Positions 12,623 through 24,300 of a DNA stretch of 64,000 nt are shown here, one piece after another. Made by a program: the position numbers and the translations under genes. The notes under the pieces were generated by a model that made no database searches, was not told the origin of the DNA, and saw only the letters and a program-made list of their open reading frames with translations. This stretch comes from Fulvia fulva. Taxonomy: Eukaryota; Ascomycota; Dothideomycetes; Mycosphaerellales; Mycosphaerellaceae. Numbering within the stretch: the first letter of the stretch is position 1; each line of letters opens with the position of its first letter. The stretch is from positions 3,224,001 through 3,288,000 of the forward strand of contig NC_063014.1 in the NCBI RefSeq assembly GCF_020509005.1. The letters run 5' to 3'.

Positions 12623-13142
12623 TATTATAGTCTCCCTATAGAGTGTATAGAAGGTGGGGATAGAAGAGCCTTAGAGTGCTTAGAAGTCGTCAAGAAGTGA
12701 CAGTCTAGCTTAGTATATAAGCGCTAAGAATTATATACCCCGTAATATTCACTACGGGACCTAGCCCTCCAAATTTACCCCTCTACTAAACCTTGACAGA
12801 TTCACTTCGGCTCGTAACTATATGACTCACGGTACTCCCGCGAGCACCCGCGACTACGCTAGACCCTAGAAGAAGCACGTAGAAGACTCGGAATGTAGGG
12901 CAGGTTAGAATAAGGTTTTGAGCAAAGCTACTAAGCGCGGCTTCGTACGGGTTAGCCCTATTAATGCGGGGACACGTACTCGCGAGGGTCGCGTATAAAT
13001 ATCTAGCCTTCCCTAGGCCTCTCTTGCTTTCTTCGTCTTTTGTTTTGTGTAGCAATCATACTATACCCTTTTGTATCTACACTTCGCACCTATATTCTCG
13101 CTTTCACCCTTACATCTTATAGGCCAGGCTCTCGCCCTAACA
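12623..13142 (+). repeat. 3' LTR of Gypsy-A
   Basis: 520 bp, partner of 6852-7371. It starts TATTATAGTC (RIPed from TGTTATAGTC) after a G-rich tract, ends CCTAACA, and is followed by the target duplication TACTA. Confidence 0.92.
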
Positions 13143-15515
13143 TACTATTACTACGGATCGTAGATAGAAAGCACCTTGACTACCGTTCTGCCTAGACCTT
13201 CTAATCCCGTAGGGCTATAGGAGCGTCGCTCCTAGCCTTCAAAGGGATTACCTACTTCTTCCTAGAGAAGTTGTCTACAATCTTAAGCTAATATTTATAT
13301 TCTAGCCTAGAGACTACGCCCTAAAAAAGCCTATAGATATTGATAGAGATGAGGGCTAGCCTCTCCCCTTTCCTCTCTATAGTAGGTCCTTTGAACTTCC
13401 TTATGTTTATAAGGGAGTAGACCTTACAATTCTAGTGTTTAGAAGGAATAGGAATAGGATCTTTCTTATTAGTAACTCTATATAGGTTTTTTAGTAGTCC
13501 CTTGCTAAGGTGTGTACATCTTCTATACTATAGCTCCTACTAATCTTTAGACTTAGTATTAGCTATAGCGGTACCGTCACGTTCTTAAGAGAGTATACTA
13601 GTATACTATAGCTTAAGAATTTCCGAGATCGAGTAGATAAACGGTTCTCCTCCTCGAAGTTTAGTCTAGACAACGGGTTTACTAGACAAGGATTTTAGGG
13701 TGAAACTAGGTAGTTAGATAGTAAACAATTAGCTAAACTAATTCTACGAAACAAGACTAACTCTAAGGCAAGGAATAAACAGGACATTTTCTAAGACAAT
13801 TTGCTTTCTAGAAGGACTACCTATTACTACACTTCCTATATATATAGCTTATAGATAGCCACCCCTAACCTTGATCTACTTCCTCTTTTAAACAGGCTTT
13901 AGTGTCCTAAATAGTGAATCTTAGTCAGTTATATATAATGATGTATAAGAGTCAAGTAACTACTCGGACGAGGGGTACTTACCTTTAGCTTCTATAGTAG
14001 AATAGGCAACCTCATTAATATCATCATCTTCTAATAGTATCTTAGAGTCTAATACGTCTTCCTAGGTCGTATAGGCCCTTATAGGCTTACTAGAGGAGGC
14101 CTTTAGTTTGCGGCTCTCCTTTATCTACTTTATAAGGTCCGTTATTACCTTAAGGACATTACGAAGGTTTGGTAATAATGACCTCCTACGAGGTAGTAAC
14201 GGTTGTCTCTTAGTAGGGTAGGTAACCCTAGCTAGTTTATCCTTGTTCCTAACAGCCTACTAAGCTATAGAAAGGTGTAGGCACTTACTAATAAAATGGT
14301 CACTACCGTAGAGATAGTACGTAAGCTTACCCTAGAAACCCTTCTTAGCGAATATAGCTATCCCTTAATAAATCATTGATTCTTACTTCTCCCTAAGAAT
14401 TATAAGAATGTCTTATAGTAAGAGATTCACCTAGGCATTAATTGTATCGCGAATTGAGCCAAATGAGTCTAGTAGAGCTACTAAGAGTTACTAGATCTTT
14501 CTGTCCTTAGTCTTAATGTCTTAGAACTAAGGCGAGATTGAAACAGCCCTCTATATAATTGAGCTAAGCTCCTACTAGGCGTCATCTATTAACTAGTCCT
14601 CTGTTATTACGAAATTGGTATATTACTAAAGCAAACTTCTTCTAGTAGCGAGAAGTCTTCTCTTATATTTAGCTTTAGCCTATTCCTATAACTCCTTTGT
14701 ATACCGGATCTCGTATATTATCTCTTAGTTATCTATCGACAGACAGATATATATCTTATATAGGGCCGTTACATTGTGCCGTCTATACGATACCTTCCTT
14801 ATCGCTTAATCTAAAGGAAGGGATGACTCCGATAATATAGAGGGTGTCGCTATAGATAGGGTTGTAGCGGGAATGTCCGTAATAATGTCTTCGAGGACCT
14901 AGTTAACTTACTTTAATACTAGGTGTATTCTTATTAGCTTGAACTATATTTCGTAGTTCTCTCTTATTAGAATAGGTACTACTCTCTTTCTTATAAACCT
15001 AGTCTCGTTCTCTATTTTTATAAGTTAAGGGACAGGTTAGCTACCCTTAGGTAGAAGGATATATTCGGTCGTACGCGATCGGATCGAAATAGGATAAAAC
15101 GAACGCGAGGTTAATAGCGGAGAGGATAGCTATCCGCCGGGAAGGGGAGGAAAGTCGAAGGATTGTATTAGTACTAAGACACTATAGCGTAACTCTCTTA
15201 GTAGAGGGGGTTTCTAAGACACTACGGCTCTCTTAGAATAAATAGTTAGTCGATACGAACGCGATGTCCGGAGAGCGACTCTTCTTAGTAAGCTCGCCTA
15301 CTTGTCTAAGGTATTAGTATAGGCTCCCTAACTCGGAGTCTAATAGTGCCTTACTAGGCTCTTTTACCTCTTATATATACCTATAGCACGGCTATAGCTT
15401 CCTATATAAGGCGGGTGCGGCCTCTAGTCTGCCTTCCTTTTGTTCTAAAGAGGAATAACTCTAATACGACTTTGTCGAGGGTAAAACACCGAGTTACTAA
15501 CTCGGGCTTATAACC

Positions 15516-15749
15516 TATTAAATAGGTACGAGTTACGTAGTAGTAGAAGACGGCGAATTATACGAAAGACGAAGAAGGACCTAATAGGATAGCGTATATC
15601 TATATATAGTATCGCTAGTATTAGTATAGGTAGATACTAGGTATCCGGATATTTACTAGCCTATAGGCTAGTAAACCCTAGTCACGTGATCTAGTTATAT
15701 AACATACCTATACCTATATACTTGTCCTACGGCCTATATGTTCTTAATA
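15516..15749 (-). repeat. LTR of Copia-1 (5' LTR in element orientation)
   Basis: The partner of 3924-4157, 234 bp. Its ends TATTAAATAG...TTCTTAATA are the RIPed forms of TGTTAAATAG...TTCTTAACA. It is followed by the target duplication AGTAG. Confidence 0.9.
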
Positions 15750-16086
15750 AGTAGTATACTTCCCTTAACTCGGTAACTACGGATATACCGCTAGCTTAAG
15801 CTAGTAATAGGTACCGTAGTACTTCCTCGACTTAAGTAATAGCTACTATAACGGACTCCTTCGCGGAGTTTATATATCGCTACGACAGAAACGAAATTAC
15901 GACTCGTATAGGCTAGGTTAGCTACCGCGGAGGATACGATAATACTAAGATTAACGAATATAATACTAGACTAACGAAGATAGATAAGATAGACGGTATA
16001 GAGGATAATATAGAGGATAACGCCGCGTTTATAGCGGCTATACTACGAGCTTAAGGGACTGAGCGCGATTTTAAAGGGGGTGGTAG

Positions 16087-16247
16087 TGTTACGGCCCTAG
16101 GCCTAGCGAATATCTAGCTAGTACGTAGGTTACGTAACCGCGCGTACTAGCGTAGTACCTCGGCTTATATATAGCCTCGGCGTACCTCGCGCTCCTCTTT
16201 CCTACGTACCTAGCTACTTTATATCAATACGACTATAAACCGTTATA
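16087..16247 (+). repeat. 3' LTR of Gypsy-B
   Basis: Starts TGTTACGGCC directly after the tract aaagggggtggtag and ends CCGTTATA at 16247, which is the RIPed form of CCGTTACA. The inverted ends TGTTACGG/CCGTTACA support the call. The 5' LTR is not in the window. Confidence 0.6.
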
Positions 16248-19200
16248 GGTACCGCCGGAGTCCTACTACGTATATAGGTAGGGCGCCTTCGAAGGCTTTC
16301 TAGAGCTCTCCCTCCTAGGCTATCTCCTCTATTCTTACTACTATCTTACCCGCTATCTAGAACTACTATAGTAGGCCGGTCCGCATTACTATTCGTACCG
16401 CTACTTGTATCCTACGCGCTATACCTATTATATATTAGAAGTCTATAGCCCTAGTCTCGAGGCGTATTACCTACCGGGCTTCTATAAAGCGTAGGTAGAA
16501 TAGTACGACATATTTCGGCGTCTAGGCACGTCTATATTCGTATAGGCTACTATCTACTCCCGGTACCTTTTAGTAGTATAGCTAGTCCTTAAACCTAATA
16601 TATTCCGAGCGGAGTAGTATCGCGACTATTACCTATAGGCGGGTAAGGGCTCGGAAGAGTATTACCCTATCTCGGCTAATAGGTCCTATCTTCGCCGCTA
16701 CCTCGTCTTCTCGTTAGTATACTCGTCGCTATAGTAGTTGCCCGTTTGGATACCGTTCGCCTTTCTCCTAGCGCTCGTTCTAGATTCCCTATATATATCT
16801 ACGGACCGCGTTCGCTATAGCCTTCCGTTCTTTGCGTCCCTATCCCGCTCCTATTACTAGTATACTACTAGCTAGGGCCTATACTCGGAACTTTACTATC
16901 GGGGTTTATTATATATCTAGCTACCGCTAGGCCTATAATCCTATCTTCTTTTTAGGCGCTATAGATCGAAGGCGTGTCGTAATCGCCTAGTACGCCGCGC
17001 GGATATCGCTCCCTACCTTACTATTAGCCGTCTAGAGCGTATAACCTATAGCGAGCTATTAGAGGTAGAGGTCTAGTAGCGTAATCTACGTGTCCGCTTC
17101 TAGGACCTACGTCGATATAGTACGGTATACCCCGGTCGCCCTACGTAAATATTCGTTCTATACGTTTTGAATCTACTTTATCTAGCTAGTCGCGTAGGAT
17201 AGATACTAGACTAGTACCCTAAAGGTAATCGCCGGTCGGACGATAGAGCTATATAGCTAGCGTACCTTTACAAAGGCTACGCCCTATATAGAGGCCGCGA
17301 GGCGTATAACTAAGGCTTTGTTCTAGTCTCCTCGCTACCGGAGCTACTTTAGGTAGGCGTACTCCCGGAGTTACGTGTTTACTTAGAATCCTAGGACCCG
17401 GATAGATAGCTATAGAGTAGACTAGCTTACGCCGGTCCTAGCCTCGATCGTAGCTTAGAGGTTATACTTCTTCGGGGTCCTCGTAAGGTAGATTATCTAG
17501 TACTTCTTAGGTACGAAGACTATCCCGTATCGCGCTACCTATTCGTTATATATCTCGAGCGCTACTTCGAGTTAGCGGTAGTTAGTCTCGGTTAAGTCGC
17601 TATATATTAAGATGTTTATGTTATTAATAAAGCCTATATAGGAGTTAGTACCGTCGGCGCTTCCCCTACGTAGCGGGAGGAGCGTAGAGGCGAAGAAAAG
17701 GAAGAGGATTAGAGAGAGCGATAAGCCTACGGGATCCCCGTTTCCGTAGGCTATATCTAAGGTTTACGCTACTCCTCTAGGACGAGCTACGTAGACCGGT
17801 TACTAAGGAAGGACTTAACGAACGCGACGAGCTAGCTAGGCAGACCTTTCGCCCGGAGTTTATAGAGTAGTCGGGCGTAGGAAACTTTATCGAACGCCCC
17901 CGAGATATCGAGGGATAGTAGGGTAGCGACCTATTATCGGCGTATTACCTAGATTATATAAACCTATTCCGTAACGAGTTCTAGGGCGGTCGTCGTAGAC
18001 CGCCCTAGTTAGGCTCCTATCTACTCGGCTAGGAGGAGCTAGTACTCCTCGGCTCGTATAGAGATACGATCGGCTACGATACGCTCTAGCGCCTTACCGA
18101 TCGTACTAAGTAGGGCTATCGGGCGGTAGGCCTTCCTAACGTCGTATCTAGCCTTACCCTCCTTACGGAGGACGACTATACTCGAGTACCGGAAGGGGGT
18201 CGGTACGTATAACTACTAGAGGTATACCGTAAATAGCCCCGCGAGGTACGGGGCGAGCGTCTAGCGGTAGTACTTAAGGTATCGGTTAGGGATCTTATCT
18301 AGTCCTAGGGCCTTATCTAGTAGCGCCGCTTTTAGTACTATTAGTACCTCCGCCTTCGTTACTTCTTAGCTAGTCTCGAGCTCCGTTAGGTATACGAAGC
18401 CTTCGATATTATCGAGTCGGGTAGTTACCGGAGGAGAGAAGAACGCCTCTACTAGCGCGTCGGCTCTACCTTACTAGGCTTCCTAGAGGACCCCTTACCT
18501 ATTACGGATAGGTAGGAACTATAGTAGTAGTAGCGGCGTCTCCGGCTTCCTCGTACGCGCCTACTTAGCGAGCTTCTAGACCTTACTTCGGTCTCCTATA
18601 ACTTTACGGACGGCGTTACGCTACGTAATATTACCCTAGCGCCTAATAATCCTACCCTTCTCGTTATCTAGTCGGCGGTATCGGGCGTATATAGCGTCCT
18701 ATTTTATCTCGTTCTACCGGCGCCGCGCCGCTACTATTATACGGACTACGTCTACGTATTCCTATGACTAGGCTAGCGACGCGTACTTCGAGGGTCGGGT
18801 ATAGGGGATCTTATCCTAGATTACTCTTACTATATATTACTATAGGCTCCCTACCGCCGTATCGATTTCCGCCTCTACGCGGAGGGGTACCGGCGGTACG
18901 AGGGCCGTTATTCGTTCTTTTAGTACCTAATTAATCCCCTTATAGTCCGCTCTCTTCTATTAAGGCCGTAGTTCTAGGGCTAGTAGCGCCTATAGGTATA
19001 TTACGTCGAACGTCGTACGGATAGCTAGGTAGTCTAGATAGCCGGTATCGAGTTCTAGGTCCGTATCGTAAAAGATAGTCCGCTAGGCTATCTACTATAT
19101 CGCGAAGGTTAGATTAAGCGTCTAGGTCGTATTTTTCTACTAATACGTAGCCGTACCTACGGGAAGTACTAGGCTAAGGCCGGATACCTCTACTAGACCG

Positions 19201-21335
19201 ATAAGCGCGTCTACGGCGCTATAGGCCGAGAGTACGCTATCGCCTCCCTATCTTAGGTAGTAGAGGTTAAGGTCGCCGACTAGGATATATATATTAGCTT
19301 CCTCTTAGAGAGCTTCTTAGAGCTAGTAGAGGGTAGCCGACTAGCTATCGTCTTCTATCGAGCCCGGTACTAAGTACGGGTTATAGGCGTTATAGATAGC
19401 TATTATCTTACCGTCGGTAAGGCGTAGCCGTAGAGAGGCTATGTCGCTAGAGTAGGTATAGGTCGTCTACGTTATTATCGCGATTTCTTTACTTACGTAG
19501 AAGTAGACCCGCGCTACCGGCTAGTCGCCTTAGAGTACTATAAGGTAGTATCTCGGGTCTACGAGTGTCGTCTTTCCGTTTGTCTACTACTCTTAGATAG
19601 CGACTATATAGTACCGGCTAGGGTGTAGTAGGCTAAGGAGTAGCTTCTAGGCCTTATCCTTACTCTTATTAGCGTTATACTCTACGATAGTTAGCTAGGG
19701 AAGCGTACTATTTATAGCTAGACTATTATATTAGCTATAGTTCTCCCTTCTATCTCCGTAGGTTTAGTACTATATTGTCGTCCTCGTCGCCCTCGCCCTC
19801 GCCTTCGTTATCCTATCGCGGGGCCGGCGTCGCTAGCGTAGCTACCGGTAAGAGCGCGCTACCTCCGTAGGGGCGGAACATTATCGTATCGAGGCGCGTC
19901 TGTCCGAGGCCCTAAGCCCGGGGTCGGTAAGCGCTAGTCGGCCTACTCTATATATTAGGCGTCTATCGCTATTTGTCCTCCTCTTCTTACTCCTATATAT
20001 AACCGGCTAGAAGCCGTCGGCGTCGACTCTTAGACGGTATAGTACTATCGCTATTCCTCCTCTTTCCTAGCGTATACCTAGGCGCGCTCCTACCGCCTAT
20101 TCCGCTACCTACCTCTTTACTCTATATCCGCCTATCTACGCCTTATAGTTCCCGCCGTAGTTAGCGTACTTACTTATCTTAGGTTAGGGGTATTCGCGGG
20201 TATTATATACCTTCGCGTAGTAGCCGTAGTAGGTCTCCTACCTATAATACTTTATAGTATACCCGAATCCCTAGTACCGGAAGCACTAGGTTACTATATA
20301 GGTATAGTCGTACTTTTTAACGTAGTAGTACGAGTAGGCTAGGACTAGTCCCTTCTCTATAGCCTAGATCCTCTAGCTATTATACTTAAACGCGAGTACG
20401 AGCGACGAGTATTTTCGCTCTATTCGTTCCGGCTTCTTTAGCTAGTACGCCCGGGTAATAACGAGGCTTAGGATAGTAGCCTAGTTGTCCTTTATAATAG
20501 CCTCTTCTATCGCTACCGGGCTAGTGTCTACTAGGAAGGTATTAACTCGGACACTATATATAAGGGCCTAGTATACTAGCGCGACTAGCGCTACGCTCTT
20601 CGCGTTTAGTGCCTCGACCGCCTAGGCTACGCTCTATAGTAGCGTCGGTCTCCCCGCTATAGTTACGAGCGTATAGCGTACGTCTCTACTCTTTAGCTTC
20701 TAGGCTATAATAATGTCTTATTTACTAGCCTATCGCGCCTACTCTACGAGGCGTTAGTACGATAGTACCGCTACCCGCTCTCTTTCTTTAGGGTTGTCTA
20801 TATATATCGTGACCTTACGCTAAACTAGCCTAACGCGGTACGTTAGTTACTCTACGGCTACTATAGCCGCTTAGGTATATGTCGCCGGCCTAGCTCTTCC
20901 TAGCGCCTAGATCTCCCGTAGGAGGTCCGCGTTCGTCACTTCCTTTACTAGCGCTAGCGCCTTCGTCGCCCGTAGTAGCTCCTAGATCGCTTTGGCTAAG
21001 CTCTCGAGGAGGCTACGGATCGCGCGTTCGTAGAGTAGATTAGCGCTCGTAAGGGTAGCTATAATTTCGTATATAATCGCGGTATATTCTACCGTGTCTA
21101 TACCGTGTTTCGTATACTAGTTCTTCTAGTTAGTGGCTTACGGTTATTATAGTCGTTATAATAAATAGTCTCCGTGTTTCGTTTCTCCCGGGCGAGTCGT
21201 CGCTCCGCGCGTCTCCCTTCGTTCGCCGCCTTTCGAGGGCGCTCTTTACTTTTACGACGCTGTCGCCCCTTCGTTTATTATCGTCTCTTCTAAGACGTTA
21301 ACTAGTAGCGCTTTTTCCCGTTACTTATATAGTAG
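16248..21335 (-). mobile_element. Tad1-like LINE (non-LTR retrotransposon), minus strand, RIPed
   Basis: Minus-strand reading gives ORF1 (about 19800-21100) with CCHC knuckles near 20210-20340 whose Cys codons are mostly TAC. ORF2 follows: an endonuclease region about 19000-19750, then a reverse transcriptase about 17550-18560 with a G-[NI]P-x-G-x-SLILFLFF-like motif and YIGFINNINIL (family form GFVDDINIL) near 17610-17720. RNase H-like sequence lies about 16650-17050. The 3' side abuts the Gypsy-B LTR and shows no simple-repeat tail, so the left end is approximate and may be truncated. It is a different family from the plus-strand LINEs at 21.7, 52.7 and 61.4 kb. Confidence 0.72.
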
Positions 21336-24300
21336 TAATACTTATTATTCTAGCCTAGTATAGTAAGTGACGTCGTAAGATACGTATAATACTACCTAAT
21401 ATATAGGCGCTCGACTCTATTAAGACTAATAAAGTAAGGCACCCTATCCCTATACTATATACCTAGTTACGAATAGAAGTATATTGCCGTAGACTTTATC
21501 GTCGACCTGCCCGCTAGTAAAGATCCCGATACTAGACTAATCTATAAATATATCATAATATTTACCGATATACTAACTAAACGCGTACGGCTACTCCCTA
21601 CTAATAGCTTAAACGCTAAGTACGCCGCTACCTTGTTCTATAAGTATATATTGCCCGTAAGACTTCAGACCGATCTTATATATCTAGACCGAAGTTAGAT
21701 CGCTCAATACGATATATTCGAAAGCTCTTATTAAGACTATTCTAACGATCTAAAAAGTAGGCTACTACTCCTAGAATTAAGGGAGTTCTACCTTATTTAA
21801 TTTAGATAGCTTAAAGTTCTTTTCACCCTATTTCTTTAGCTCTAAACGCCGCGGAGGTGCCTAGCTACATTAGGCAACTCCTAGGTAATAGTAGCCTAGG
21901 CTATAGTACTACCGGCGCCTACGGCTCTATAGGCGAAGCTCCCCTAAGATAACTAGTAGTAACTTATAGAGGACGTAAAAAGTATAGAAACTAACGATTA
22001 GCTCCTATACCGGTCTCTATAGGTAATGATCACTTAGCTACGTACGGCGCTTATACTGTCGTATTACCGAGGGTAATAAGAAATGAGGACGACGTCTTAG
22101 GCGATTAGTAAGGCCACCCGGAATTAATATCCCTATAGCTAGGTATCGGTCGCGGCATCGATACTAGGGCCCCGCCTAACGTACGATATAGTTACGATCC
22201 GTATTATAGTAAAGGAAGACTAGGCCGAAGTTACGAAGCTATTAAATAGGGAGCTCGCCTAACGAATTAACTAACTAGGGATAGTCGTAGTAAACTAATA
22301 GTCTAACGGTACTCTATAGATCTATACTAGCTCTACTACTACTAGGAGGCACCTAGAGGTATAGCTATAGTATATATATAAGGTTACGGCATTAGCGAAG
22401 GTCTTAACGAAGCAATTTACGATCCTAGTCTACGATATACCTAAGGAGTTCGACCTAACTAACTAAGGTTACCTACGTACTCTCTAAGAGGACAACCCGG
22501 TCACTCTTAACTCTCTAATCTAGAAGGCGACTTAGCTCTATAGGAAATGGCTAGAAGGCAAGAAGGCCTCGGCGCTAATAGTATAGCTATAAGACGCGAA
22601 AGCGGCGGATCTAGCGACAGAACAAGGCCTAATCTAGTAATATAGCCTTAAGATAGTAGAAAAGTACTCCTTATCCTTTCGTGTCCTCTAATACTTCAAA
22701 TGCTAACAGTATAGATACTAAACCTACACGTGTATAAATAAGTAGGCCTACTCGAACTATATAGGAGACTATATATCTAGGGACTATATATCGGCTACGA
22801 GACGGTACGCGAACTGTCCGGGGTACTACCTATCGTATAGCGCGGAATGCCTATAGCGGAAACTAGCGAAAAATAAGGCAATTATAAATAGAACCGTCGC
22901 CCTAAGATTCTACGGCGACCGTAAGGCTAGCCTATACCGGAACTAGCTAGCGGCGGTCGGGTATAAGCGCCCTAGGGCTAAGAACGATATAAAGGATACG
23001 TAACCTAGGGCGTACGAGAGGCTACGTACTCTACTAGCTACGGCGAGGGAATCTAACTAGGCCCGGCTCCCCTTTAGTATATAGCCGATAGACGTAGACT
23101 AGAACGTATAAGGTAGTAGGATATAGGATACTATAGAGGAAATAATTGTCGATACCGATAACTAGCCTCGATACGCTTAGTATTATCTAGTATAACGTTA
23201 ACTATAGTAAGGATATAGTCTAGAACCATTTCCTATACGAGGGGGACCCGTACGTCTACTACGTCCTAGTAATCTAGGAGCTATAGATTAACCCGTACTA
23301 TAAGAGACTAACGACCTATAAGTTACTAGGCTATACGACATACCTACGAAGCGACGGCAGACCCCGTACGTACTTCTATATTAGTAAGGACATACTAGAA
23401 TCCGACTAGGAGGTAGTATACTACGTAGACAAAGAAGGCGTAGGAGATATTACCTCCCTCTACGTAGGTAGTACCTAGATACACAACCTATATATATAAC
23501 CGCTAGCCTCGAGGTCTAGCCGCGACCTTAGGGTCTATAGACACCTAGATAGTACGCTTAAGAGACAAGGGTACTATATCGTAGTAGGAGACTTTAATAT
23601 ATACTACCCTTCCTAGGAAAGCCTTATATAGCCGTACCCTATAGCCGACAAAGTACTCGACTTAATAGCGAGTAACGTAATTGCCCTTAATACCCCGAAG
23701 GACCTAGGTACCTAGAAGAGAGGGGGACTCTAAGGCACGATCGACCTCTCCTAGATCTTAGATAGCTACTACTATATAGTAACCTACTATAGGATCGAAT
23801 ATAAACTCGAGGCGTCGTTAGACTATATACTAGTTAGGACCTCTATTACGATATAGATATAACGTATACTAGCGAGAACCCTTAAGGTAAACTAGAGAAA
23901 GGCCTACTAGGCTAATATCTAGGCGTACCTTAATAACTCCGAGAGGCTAGTCTAGATCGCGTAGTAGCAATATAATAGTAAAGACGAGATAGACGAGGCA
24001 GTCTAAGGGTTAATAGACGAAATAAGAAAAGCGACCTCACTTTACGTTCCGCTTACCTAACTAACGACACGGTCTAAACTATACTAGACGCCGAAGTGTA
24101 CTACGGTAGTAAGAGAAGTAAGGAGAGCCCGCCGGGTATAGACGAGTAGCTATAGCGAGGAGGCCTAGAACGTATATAGGGAGGTATACTAATAGAAGAA
24201 AGCTACGATACGGAGGGAGAAAGTAGTCGGCTAGAGAGCTATAGTAGAAGAAATCGCCGGTAAGCTAGCGAGGATATAGAAGCTAGCGAAATGGGCCCGA

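Larger units (their letters stand above)
6852..13142 (+). mobile_element. Gypsy-A: complete chromodomain Ty3/Gypsy element inside Copia-1, RIPed
   Basis: A 6291-bp element with two LTRs of exactly 520 bp (6852-7371, 12623-13142) and a perfect 5-bp duplication TACTA at 6847-6851 and 13143-13147. A polypurine tract (cgggggggctac) precedes the 3' LTR. Gag and pol lie in plus orientation between the LTRs. The long frames are almost free of indels but carry many TAG/TAA codons at former glutamines and tryptophans, so the element was RIPed rather than eroded by deletion. Confidence 0.92.
3924..15749 (-). mobile_element. Copia-1: complete Copia element with a nested Gypsy element, RIPed
   Basis: Two direct repeats of 234 bp (3924-4157 and 15516-15749) bound it, with the 5-bp duplication AGTAG on both outer sides (3919-3923 and 15750-15754). 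Minus-strand reading gives Copia order: gag CCHC knuckle (Cys codons turned to Tyr) near 14280-14340, GAG-pre-integrase block (HLSKGLLKNLYRVTNK-like) near 13440-13560, integrase about 5900-6850, reverse transcriptase about 5000-5700 with VNVNNAF, and RNase H near 4200-4600. All are riddled with TAA/TAG stops. The internal part is broken at 6851/13143 by Gypsy-A. Confidence 0.88.
2920..16247 (+). mobile_element. Gypsy-B: chromodomain Ty3/Gypsy element, split by a Copia element, RIPed
   Basis: From about 2920 the plus frames read as the C-terminal third of a Gypsy pol: the end of the integrase (ATIHPY near 2930), a QLPPAPIEVEDN linker near 3375, and a chromodomain-like block near 3480-3640 ending in ASIADFYYNYPTK. 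Reading stops at 3923, where a Copia element with AGTAG target duplications is inserted, and resumes at 15755 with the pol tail. A purine tract (aaagggggtgg) and the 3' LTR follow. The upstream part of the element is outside the window, left of the first Copia insertion. Confidence 0.75.
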
